DNA of 9,286 bases. It comes from an uncultured Fidelibacterota bacterium (GTDB taxonomy: Bacteria; Fidelibacterota; Marinisomatia; Marinisomatales; UBA1611). The stretch is from positions 1 to 9,286 of the forward strand of contig CALCSS010000113.1 in the NCBI GenBank assembly GCA_937893835.1, given 5' to 3'. Under the pieces are notes generated by a model, which saw only the letters and a program-made list of their open reading frames with translations, had not been told where the DNA came from and made no database searches. This document shows positions 1 to 6,233 of the stretch, in pieces. A program made the translations under genes and the position numbers. How positions within the stretch are numbered: the stretch's first letter is position 1; every line of letters starts with the position of its first letter.

Positions 1-1043
1 TTGTTTACAATGTTTAGGGCAACCTCGTCCTGTACAGAGAAAATATCTGTGACGTTTTTTTCAAATGTGTCTGACCACGGAACATTCCTCTTACTTACAT
101 CCATCAATTCAGCGGTGATTTTTATTTTATCATTTATTCTCAGCACATTGCCACTTAGGACGAAGTCTGCCTGAGTTCTTTCAGTTATGTTTTTGATGTT
201 GATGTTTTTTCCCTTGAATTCGGCTATGTCAAATCTTGAAACGACAGACAGGCTTGTTACTCTAGACAAGCGGGAAATAATTTCCTCGGTTAAACCATCG
301 GCAAAATATAGATCTTCTGATTTACCACGATTTTCAAAGTATAGTACGGCAATTCTTTTTTCATAATTCTCTGTTTCATTTGCCGAACTAAATGAAAGAA
401 GGGGGAGTATGAACCATACAGCCCCACCAATCAAGGTAAAAACAAAACCCGTAATTGGAAATATAACCCGCTTAAATAGTGACTTGTTTTTTTTCGGTTC
501 TAGTTTTGCTTTTATTTTATCTAGGTTTGGTCTCGGGAGAGAGTGTGATGTTATACAATAAACCTCAACTTTTTGAGCGACCCCCTTAAAATTGGGTTGC
601 CCTAAAAACTCTGTCTTGAATTCAGGAAGGCTTGATATGTTTTGTTGTACCTTCCCAGATATTGCTATGCCGCCTGGAGCTGAAAACGGCTCAATTCTTG
701 ATGCAACATTTACATCATCACCAAAAACATCGCCACCTTTTTCAGTGATCTCACCCTCATGGATTCCAATTCTTAGATTTAGGTTTTCAATGTTTTTAAC
801 AGCTTTTTGTATTTTTATTGAACACTCAACCGCTGCACTTACTGTTGGAAATGTTAGCAATAGCCCGTCTCCCATTTCCTTGAGCCAGTCGCCATTGAAC
901 TCGTCTACAATTGGTTTTAAAAGGTCGCGCTGATTATCGAGTAGTTCGAGCGCGGTTTTTTCATCTTGTCCCGATAGTTTTGTAAAACCAACTATATCCG
1001 TAAAAACAACAGCGGCCAATTTTCTTGTTGTTTCAGCCACCAT
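1..1043 (-). CDS. Class III adenylate/guanylate cyclase with C-terminal TolB-like domain, 3' end cut by window edge
   Basis: I translated this by hand from the ATG at 1043-1041; 347 codons are readable before the left edge and no stop is reached. Residues about 8-165 form a class III nucleotidyl cyclase domain. Both metal-binding aspartates are present (Asp16 in VFTDIVGFT, Asp59 in MGDG), as are the purine-selecting Lys55 and Asp110 and the transition-state residues Asn112 and Arg116 in DDVNVASRIE, so it should be active and probably makes cAMP from ATP. A basic stretch and one membrane helix (about 193-216) follow. From about 230 comes a TolB-like fold (RIAVLYFENRG, then FADGLTEEIISRLS), which family topology would put in the periplasm. 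This cyclase-TM-TolB layout is known from many bacteria and often ends in TPRs, which would lie outside the window. It is divergent from the aromatic hydroxylase gene. The substrate and the periplasmic signal cannot be read from sequence. Confidence 0.93.
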   Translation of the reverse strand, partial: MVAETTRKLAAVVFTDIVGFTKLSGQDEKTALELLDNQRDLLKPIVDEFNGDWLKEMGDGLLLTFPTVSAAVECSIKIQKAVKNIENLNLRIGIHEGEITEKGGDVFGDDVNVASRIEPFSAPGGIAISGKVQQNISSLPEFKTEFLGQPNFKGVAQKVEVYCITSHSLPRPNLDKIKAKLEPKKNKSLFKRVIFPITGFVFTLIGGAVWFILPLLSFSSANETENYEKRIAVLYFENRGKSEDLYFADGLTEEIISRLSRVTSLSVVSRFDIAEFKGKNINIKNITERTQADFVLSGNVLRINDKIKITAELMDVSKRNVPWSDTFEKNVTDIFSVQDEVALNIVN

Positions 1044-1166
1044 TAACCTGTTTTCTATAAATTGATATTTTCATCATCAAGGTAATCTAATATCCATATT
1101 GTCTACAACATAATTCATAATGAGGACATTCTTAAATGCAGAATGTTTTTTGTTGGTTTGTTTTGT

Positions 1167-1180
1167 TTTATTATAATAAA
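1167..1180. promoter_or_regulatory. Perfect 14-bp AT palindrome over the putative phhA -10 element
   Basis: The sequence TTTATTATAATAAA equals its own reverse complement. It contains TATAAT (1172-1177). A weak -35-like TTGTTG lies at 1150-1155, with a 16-bp spacer. If this -10 is used, transcription starts about 5 bases before the ATG at 1190, giving an almost leaderless mRNA. The palindrome could be an operator, but in AT-rich DNA a short A/T palindrome can arise by chance. The rest of the gap (1044-1189) must also hold the promoter of the divergent cyclase gene, which I cannot place with confidence. Confidence 0.35.
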
Positions 1181-1189
1181 CTAATAACA

Positions 1190-2125
1190 ATGGTTGCGCA
1201 ATCAACAAAATATGACCACCTATTTAGCAATCTTATACCCAACAGTATAGATGGTATAAAAATTTTTGGAATGGATGATGATTACATCAAGCCCCAAATA
1301 TATGATGATGTGACCAATCTCGAAAACAGAATCTGGTCAGAATTATATCAGAATCTTGAACTTCTTTTAAATCAGTACGCATCAAGAGAATATCTTCTTG
1401 GATTGAAGACATTGCCTATTCCAAATAATATGTTTCCAAATTTCAAAGAGATCTCACCCCTAATTGAGAATGCAACAGGCTGGACCCTTTTACCCGTTGC
1501 GGGTTTTCTTGATGAAGAACTTTTTTTTGATATAAATAAAAAACGTCAATTCCCCGTCACTGATATAATTAGAAGATCACCTAGGTTTGATGAAAAATAT
1601 TCCGAGATGGAAATCCAAAACAAAAAAGGATACACACCAGAGCCAGACATCTTTCATGATGTTCAAGCCCATGTACCCTTCTTAATGAACGCAGACTATG
1701 CAGAGTTTATTTGGAAGGTTGGCGTTTTAGGCGATGAGATTATCAAAGATAAGAGGATGCTGGGACCTGACCTTATTTCACACAATTTAAAGCGATTACA
1801 AAATTTTGCATGGTGGACCTATGAATATGGACTGGTGAAAAACAATGGCACATCAGATAGGTTTAGACGTGTTCCAAACGATATTGACTATGAGATATAT
1901 GGGGCCGGAATAATTTCCTCCCTAGATGAGGTAAACAATGTGGTAGACTGTGCAAAAGAAAGGTCCCCTAACTCAAAATTTCTTCCTTACGACATAGAGG
2001 AAATGGCGCTAACTTGTTTTGACTATACTCACATCCAAGATCGCTATTATATCGTTGAGTCAATGGATGGGCTGTATGATTCATTCAAAAAAAACAAAGA
2101 GCTCTTTTTCTTTGAGGGGCAATAA
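1190..2125 (+). CDS. phhA: Aromatic amino acid hydroxylase, probably phenylalanine-4-hydroxylase
   Basis: A protein of 311 residues in the iron- and tetrahydropterin-dependent hydroxylase family, which in bacteria usually turns phenylalanine into tyrosine in the cytoplasm. The family landmarks appear in order: GWTLLPVAGFL (97-107), the FPVTDIIR strand (121-128), the iron motif TPEPDIFHDVQAHVP (149-163) with ligands His156 and His161, the third ligand Glu212 in WWTYEYGL, and GAGIISS further on. There is no room for an N-terminal ACT regulatory domain, as is normal for bacterial forms. Oddities are Ala160 where the family has Gly in HDxxGH, and a longer link than usual between IIR and EPD. The reading frame is open from an ATG at 1136, but that would add a hydrophobic leader (MQNVFCWFVLFYY) unlike the family, so I start at 1190. 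No Shine-Dalgarno site precedes 1190. Preference for Trp or Tyr instead of Phe cannot be excluded. No pterin dehydratase gene is nearby. Confidence 0.92.
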   Translation: MVAQSTKYDHLFSNLIPNSIDGIKIFGMDDDYIKPQIYDDVTNLENRIWSELYQNLELLLNQYASREYLLGLKTLPIPNNMFPNFKEISPLIENATGWTLLPVAGFLDEELFFDINKKRQFPVTDIIRRSPRFDEKYSEMEIQNKKGYTPEPDIFHDVQAHVPFLMNADYAEFIWKVGVLGDEIIKDKRMLGPDLISHNLKRLQNFAWWTYEYGLVKNNGTSDRFRRVPNDIDYEIYGAGIISSLDEVNNVVDCAKERSPNSKFLPYDIEEMALTCFDYTHIQDRYYIVESMDGLYDSFKKNKELFFFEGQ

Positions 2126-2690
2126 AACCAAACAGGGTTTCCTTTTAATTTATTTATTAATATGGAATTGCGCTGGAGGGGCCTACCAAGATATGGCAAT
2201 TGAAGACCCGGCCAGGCTTATATCCCTAGAAGATTCTCTTTCTCGATCTGATTTGTCTGAATCAACGATAGGTTCTCTTGCCCTGGCACACAAGACACTG
2301 GGGGAGAAAGCGATGGTCGCGGGTAAATACGAGACGGCAAGAGACCATTTTTCCAAAACATTAAATCTCTCGCCAAAAGACACAATGGCCACGTTTAACC
2401 ATTTCCTGGTTCAGGGACACATACTATATAAGAGCGGTAAAAAGGACAATTTGTGGGATGCGATTCAAGTCTATCATAGGGCAGCCACAATTATAGAAGG
2501 ATCAGGAGAACCACACTACCACATAGCGAGGGCATATCACAAGATTGGGGACAAGGACTTTGACCTTATTATTGAATCTTATGATAGGGCGCTGGGGCTT
2601 GAGTTAAAACCAGAACTCAGAGAACTTGCAAGCCGGGCCCGATCAGAGGCGGCAGATCGAGATAACCGCCTTAAAGACTTTTGGAAGTAG
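2112..2690 (+). CDS. Small TPR protein with N-terminal export signal, possible lipoprotein
   Basis: A protein of 192 residues from a TTG start at 2112, which overlaps the end of the hydroxylase gene by 14 bases. I chose this start because it gives a compact export signal: a basic RGNKTK, a hydrophobic FLLIYLLIW and a cysteine at position 20. AAAGAG at 2096-2101 could serve as ribosome site. ATGs at 2076 and 2067 are alternatives that only lengthen the basic region. The residues before Cys20 (I-W-N) fit the lipobox poorly, so lipid attachment is possible but not shown; plain secretion or membrane anchoring also fits. From about residue 55 to 165 there are roughly three TPR-like helical pairs (GKYETARDHFSKTLNLSPKD is typical). 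Such proteins are usually scaffolds in the envelope; no specific role can be given. It is probably co-transcribed with the hydroxylase, which may be coincidental. The motor operon begins 131 bp downstream behind its own promoter. Confidence 0.75.
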   Translation: MRGNKTKQGFLLIYLLIWNCAGGAYQDMAIEDPARLISLEDSLSRSDLSESTIGSLALAHKTLGEKAMVAGKYETARDHFSKTLNLSPKDTMATFNHFLVQGHILYKSGKKDNLWDAIQVYHRAATIIEGSGEPHYHIARAYHKIGDKDFDLIIESYDRALGLELKPELRELASRARSEAADRDNRLKDFWK

Positions 2691-2738
2691 ACACAAATAT
2701 ATCCCAAAATCTACCATTTTGATGATTTCTATAAATTC

Positions 2739-2767
2739 TTGACACATTGCACAATTTGCATTAAAAT
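2739..2767 (+). promoter_or_regulatory. Near-consensus sigma-70 promoter of the motor operon
   Basis: A perfect -35 TTGACA (2739-2744) is followed by exactly 17 bp and TAAAAT (2762-2767), one mismatch from the consensus -10. Transcription would start near 2774, leaving a leader of about 48 bases before the ATG at 2822. No sigma-28 or sigma-54 flagellar-type promoter is obvious in the gap, which suggests housekeeping, perhaps constitutive, expression of the cluster. No other promoter this good was seen in the window. Confidence 0.72.
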
Positions 2768-2811
2768 CCTTTAGCTTTAGCGCATTTTGTTGCTATAAGT
2801 GTTCATAATCC

Positions 2812-2816
2812 GAGGT
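2812..2816 (+). promoter_or_regulatory. Ribosome binding site GAGGT of the first motor-operon gene
   Basis: GAGGT lies five bases before the ATG at 2822. This is a normal Shine-Dalgarno spacing and supports that start codon. Confidence 0.75.
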
Positions 2817-2821
2817 AAAAC

Positions 2822-4003
2822 ATGACACTATTATTAAGCCTACAAAAGCGATTAATACTCGCTACAGTCGTCCTAACGCTTCTAGGGTCTTCCCTATCTG
2901 CGAAGGGGAAGCTTTCCCTTTCAGGTAGGATTATTGATTCAGATGGGAAGAAAGTTAAGAAGGCCATTGTTACGCTCTTGTCTGGAGGTGAGGTTGTATC
3001 TGAGGAAAAAACAGGCGGCAATGGGAAATTTAAATTTAAAAAGCTTGAAGAAGGTGAATACATCCTACAAGCAACACATGATGAAAGAGGTTCAGCGGAG
3101 ATGATAGTTGCGCTTGCAGATAAGCAGGACGTAGGCGACATAGCCCTATCCACCAAAAAACCAACCCCACCTGTTGCTAAGGCAAACTCTGCGGTTGACC
3201 CGGTCAGCGAAAGAAAGGCACCAGACCGCATATCGGTAACCGTCCCACAAACAATGGAGGCAATGGGGAGCCCAAGTAAGGACTTTATCCTTAATGAGTT
3301 AAACTTTGAGATAAAAAAGCTTTCAGCAGAATTCAAACACTTAACACAAGAACTCGATGATCTCAAAGCCTTGAGCAAGATGTGGGTCAATCCGCTGACA
3401 ATTTACTCCAAGGAGATAATATTAAAGAATGGTAGCACTGTTTTTGGAAAGATAATCTATCAAGATGATGAATCGCTCAAGGTTGAGACCTTGGTTGGAT
3501 ACTTAATAGTAGACAGAGCTCAGGTCGTGCGAATTGTTGATAATGTCATTACTGAGGACACACAAGAATATGTTCCAGAACAAATACGTGAAAGCTATAC
3601 ACCACCACCAATGCCAAAGCTTGCGCAACCCCGATACACGTCATCCAACAACTCTGCCAGAAACGCAAGCGCCAAGTTTTCTGCAAATTGTGTTTTGGTT
3701 GGCAATATTTCTGAAAAGAAAGATGGCCAAGGAAATATTATTTTTGATGGCGAGATAAAAAACATAGGCGGTCGTAGAGCAGACTTTGTCAAGGTAGATT
3801 TTGTTTTTAGAAAGAATTGGAGCGGCGAAACAAAGACCCTTACCACCTTTGTTAAGGGTTCATACAACACATTTGATACGGGTATTGTATCAGACGCAAG
3901 CCTTCTCCCGGGAGCGGTAGGAAAGTTTGACCTTTATGTTCCTCAAGACTTTGGAGCGTTTATTGGATATTCATATGTTATTGACTGGGAGGAATACCAA
4001 TAA
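2822..4003 (+). CDS. Secreted multidomain envelope protein (CarboxypepD_reg-like, coiled coil, Sm/SH3-like, FxLYD-like)
   Basis: A protein of 393 residues with a signal peptide (about 1-27, ending SSLSA), so periplasmic or outer-membrane associated. Domains are read from sequence pattern only. Residues 30-108 form a carboxypeptidase-regulatory-like beta sandwich (GRIIDSDGKKVKKAIVTL, then GKFKFKKLEEGEYIL). A Pro/Ala-rich linker runs to about 150 and a short charged coiled coil covers about 153-190. Residues 193-242 form a small barrel of the 'ILKNGS..GKI..DDESL..ET..G.L.V' type, like Sm/SH3-like domains of FCB-group proteins. After a Pro/Ser/Asn-rich linker, 290-393 resembles an FxLYD/DUF3426-like sandwich (GEIKNIGGR, then LLPGAVGKFDLYVP). 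None of these domains implies an enzyme; all are typical of protein-protein or cell-wall contacts. It is the first gene behind the strong promoter, and its downstream neighbours are a barrel protein and stator genes. I infer a structural envelope part of the motor system. I recognise no named family for the full length. Confidence 0.85.
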   Translation: MTLLLSLQKRLILATVVLTLLGSSLSAKGKLSLSGRIIDSDGKKVKKAIVTLLSGGEVVSEEKTGGNGKFKFKKLEEGEYILQATHDERGSAEMIVALADKQDVGDIALSTKKPTPPVAKANSAVDPVSERKAPDRISVTVPQTMEAMGSPSKDFILNELNFEIKKLSAEFKHLTQELDDLKALSKMWVNPLTIYSKEIILKNGSTVFGKIIYQDDESLKVETLVGYLIVDRAQVVRIVDNVITEDTQEYVPEQIRESYTPPPMPKLAQPRYTSSNNSARNASAKFSANCVLVGNISEKKDGQGNIIFDGEIKNIGGRRADFVKVDFVFRKNWSGETKTLTTFVKGSYNTFDTGIVSDASLLPGAVGKFDLYVPQDFGAFIGYSYVIDWEEYQ

Positions 4004-4009
4004 ATATTA

Positions 4010-4032
4010 ATGGTGTTTTAATGGCAAAATGA
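4010..4032 (+). other. Two chained three-codon mini-ORFs before the barrel gene
   Basis: Between the stop at 4001-4003 and the ATG at 4029 lie ATG-GTG-TTT-TAA (4010-4021) and ATG-GCA-AAA-TGA (4021-4032). The first stop shares a base with the second start (TAATG), and the second stop overlaps the real start (ATGA). This could pass reinitiating ribosomes to a gene that lacks a clear Shine-Dalgarno site, but it may be chance. Confidence 0.3.
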
Positions 4033-5438
4033 ATTATAAGAAACATATAAGAATACTTACCATTTTATTGATGGGCTCAATGTTGTATGCTGGAACAAGA
4101 GTTGCCTACACTCGACCAGGCCTTATGATGCGAGTTCCAACCACTAGCAACAAAAAGACCCCATATCTATTTCGCGCTGGAGTTTCAACGGAGTTTCACA
4201 ACTTCAACCCGTTCAATACTGCCCGCGGGGTATACTTTGAAACAGAGCTGGGAAGAGGCTTCAGTGTTGGTTTTTCCGGTGTTACTCCAGGTGACACAAC
4301 AAGATTGAGCAAATTAAAGGAATCAACTTATAACGCTCCGGCTGAATTTGGATTTCATTTTCAACTGCGAGCATACACATATAATGACATATCTGTATCC
4401 GTTGGATTACAGGATGTTGTTTTTCAAAGTGACCAAACCTCTGAAGAGATGTTAAGTTTGAACACGTCTCTTCTGTCTGCGTTTTTGGTTTTATCTAGTG
4501 AAAAAGATTTAGGAGAATATAAATTTAATACTTACTTTGGTTTTGGCACAGGCGGGCTTGCCCCAGTTGATGCCGATACCTTGCCTGCTGTTCTGGATGT
4601 AAATGGAAAGGTCGTTACTGATACTACAGAGACCAATGCAGGCGTATTCATAGGTTTTTTAATGAAGACCCCGTACTTTTCTAGACGGGGTGGAATGGAT
4701 ATTGTGGGTGAATTCGATGGGACAGGTGTCAATGTGGGACTCCGCATCCCCCTTACCTCGGATTACCGCCTGAACTTAGGGTTCACCCACATGGAAAAAC
4801 TGCCAGAATGGGGAAACAGATATTGGTCTGGCCATCCGGGTTTTACCATTGGCTTTGATATGGCTGTCCCGCGAGACCCGCGCCAAAGAGTCCAGGGAGG
4901 GCCCTCCGGATCAACCAATATATATGGCACAGGAACAAGCTCATCACAAGGGGTTGGCTCTATTCCTATTCATAGAGATTCTACTGTGGCAATGGCAAAC
5001 GTTGCTGTTGAGACCCTTAGGGACTCCATGGCCTTAATGAACAATGAGATGAGAAACCTACTTGTTCGCTTGAATGCCATGGAACAAAACAGCAAATTTT
5101 TGTCAGACTCTTTAAGCTCTCTGAAACTAGAGTCAAATGTATCAGAGAAGAATATGAATGAGGCATTAAGACATCTTTCACTGTCGCTAAGATATTTTTA
5201 TGCAGGAGATTATCGTGAGGCCTTGAAGGAAGTAGACCTCGCTTTACAACTAAACCCTGATTTGGCATTAGCATATGCCCGAAGAGGTTCTATTTATTAT
5301 AAATTAGGGGACGTTCAAAGAGCCACAATAAACTGGAACCTGGCCTTACGCCTAGATCCAGAGTATACGGATGTTAGAAACATTCTAAAGGCTCTCAATG
5401 AAAACAAATTGAAATCAGCAAGCGTTATTAAGGAGTAA
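4029..5438 (+). CDS. Outer-membrane beta-barrel protein with periplasmic coiled coil and TPR domain
   Basis: A protein of 469 residues. Residues 1-21 are a signal peptide (MNYKKHIRILTILLMGSMLYA). Residues about 22-280 are rich in alternating hydrophobic/polar strands with aromatic residues and glycine (GVYFETELGRGFSVGFSG, YKFNTYFGFGTGG, GVNVGLRIPL), the look of an outer-membrane beta barrel. A Gly/Ser/Thr-rich linker (about 283-315) leads to a coiled coil (about 317-375). Then come two TPR units (about 378-413 and 414-448, with GDYREALKEVDLALQLNPD and GDVQRATINWNLALRLDPE). The linker, coil and TPRs probably sit in the periplasm. It overlaps the second mini-ORF, and its end carries the AAGGAG of motA. 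The barrel is followed so closely by motA, motB, fliF-like and fliG genes that an outer-membrane partner or anchor for the motor is the best guess. I cannot assign it to a named family such as PorV or an L-ring protein, and sequence alone does not prove a barrel. Confidence 0.82.
   Translation: MNYKKHIRILTILLMGSMLYAGTRVAYTRPGLMMRVPTTSNKKTPYLFRAGVSTEFHNFNPFNTARGVYFETELGRGFSVGFSGVTPGDTTRLSKLKESTYNAPAEFGFHFQLRAYTYNDISVSVGLQDVVFQSDQTSEEMLSLNTSLLSAFLVLSSEKDLGEYKFNTYFGFGTGGLAPVDADTLPAVLDVNGKVVTDTTETNAGVFIGFLMKTPYFSRRGGMDIVGEFDGTGVNVGLRIPLTSDYRLNLGFTHMEKLPEWGNRYWSGHPGFTIGFDMAVPRDPRQRVQGGPSGSTNIYGTGTSSSQGVGSIPIHRDSTVAMANVAVETLRDSMALMNNEMRNLLVRLNAMEQNSKFLSDSLSSLKLESNVSEKNMNEALRHLSLSLRYFYAGDYREALKEVDLALQLNPDLALAYARRGSIYYKLGDVQRATINWNLALRLDPEYTDVRNILKALNENKLKSASVIKE
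5430..5435 (+). promoter_or_regulatory. Shine-Dalgarno AAGGAG of motA
   Basis: AAGGAG lies inside the last codons of the preceding gene, seven bases before the motA ATG at 5443. The arrangement suggests coupled translation of the barrel gene and motA. Confidence 0.75.
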
Positions 5439-5442
5439 CCCT

Positions 5443-6228
5443 ATGGATATTGCTCTAATTATTGGTGTGATTTTTGGTATGGCCGCTATGATAGGCAGTA
5501 TCGCCTATGCCCTTTTTGTTGAAGGTTCAGCTGGGGGGTTTGGCGATTTTATATCTGCACCAAGTTTTGGTATTGTATTTGGTGGGATGATCGCATCTAT
5601 TTTTGTTGCGTTCCCAATGTATCACGTAACGGCACTAGGGAAGGCAATTGGGGCTGTACTTAAACCCGCAGATGATGCAATGGGTCCCTTGGTAGATGAG
5701 GCCTGTGATGTTGCTGAGCATGCAAGGAAAGGCCCCGCAGATTTAGAAAAAGCTGTTGATACAATTAGAACTTATTTTTTCAAAGATGGTGTTCAAATGG
5801 TTGTTGATGGTTATTCTCTTGAGGAGGTTTCAGATATATTAGAAACTAGAATTGAATATCGTGAAAAAAGAGAAAAAACCCAGACAGACATGTTAAAGTC
5901 AATGGGTGACTTGGCTCCGGCTTGGGGAATGGTAGGAACCCTGATCGGTCTTGTCCTTATGTTGGCAGGTTTTGGCGGTGAAGGTGGTGCTGACAACCTT
6001 GGTGGCGGTATGGCAGCGGCATTGATCACTACTCTCTATGGAGCAGTATTCGCAAATTTATTTTTCTTGCCCATGGCAACCAAAATGGGAAATAAAACGA
6101 CCCAAACCTCTATGTCTGCAAATTTACTTGTGGAAGCTGCACGTCTCATACACCAGAAAAAACATCCAATTATCGTACGAGAAAAATTAAACTCATTTAT
6201 TCCACCTGCGGAGTGGAAACGGGAATAA
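5443..6228 (+). CDS. motA: MotA/PomA-type stator subunit of an ion-driven rotary motor
   Basis: A protein of 261 residues, close to PomA in length, and an inner-membrane protein with four helices (about 3-25, 37-58, 159-177, 189-211) and a large cytoplasmic loop between helices 2 and 3. MotA and MotB form a 5:2 channel in which ion flow drives rotation against FliG. The signature DLAPAWGMVGTLIGLVLMLA is present with Pro159, and the second conserved proline is Pro210 (LFFLPMA). The loop keeps charged residues at the usual torque positions: Arg95 in HARKG and Glu102 are likely matches to PomA Arg88 and Glu96. It begins four bases after the barrel gene and ends five bases before motB. Full length and an intact core separate it from the shorter ExbB/TolQ relatives. 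Na+ versus H+ use cannot be decided from this subunit alone. Confidence 0.93.
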   Translation: MDIALIIGVIFGMAAMIGSIAYALFVEGSAGGFGDFISAPSFGIVFGGMIASIFVAFPMYHVTALGKAIGAVLKPADDAMGPLVDEACDVAEHARKGPADLEKAVDTIRTYFFKDGVQMVVDGYSLEEVSDILETRIEYREKREKTQTDMLKSMGDLAPAWGMVGTLIGLVLMLAGFGGEGGADNLGGGMAAALITTLYGAVFANLFFLPMATKMGNKTTQTSMSANLLVEAARLIHQKKHPIIVREKLNSFIPPAEWKRE

Positions 6229-6233
6229 CCTAA

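Noticed and set aside
592..933. Plus-strand open frame of 113 codons
   Set aside because: It lies entirely antisense to the cyclase domain, whose catalytic motifs are intact, and its own translation has no recognisable domain.
1136..1189. Upstream in-frame ATG adding 18 residues to the hydroxylase
   Set aside because: The extension is a hydrophobic leader unlike this cytoplasmic family, and the extra region overlaps the likely promoter.
2019..2111. Longer N-terminus for the TPR protein from the ATG at 2019
   Set aside because: It would overlap the hydroxylase gene by more than 100 bases, and the added residues show no signal; the export signal begins properly at 2112 or, less likely, 2076.
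2705..2721. Hairpin CAAAAT-ctacc-ATTTTG after the TPR gene as a terminator
   Set aside because: The 6-bp stem has only one G-C pair and no following T run, too weak to call an intrinsic terminator.
2803..3390. Minus-strand open frame of 195 codons
   Set aside because: Antisense to the first motor-operon gene, which has a strong promoter, ribosome site, signal peptide and recognisable domains.
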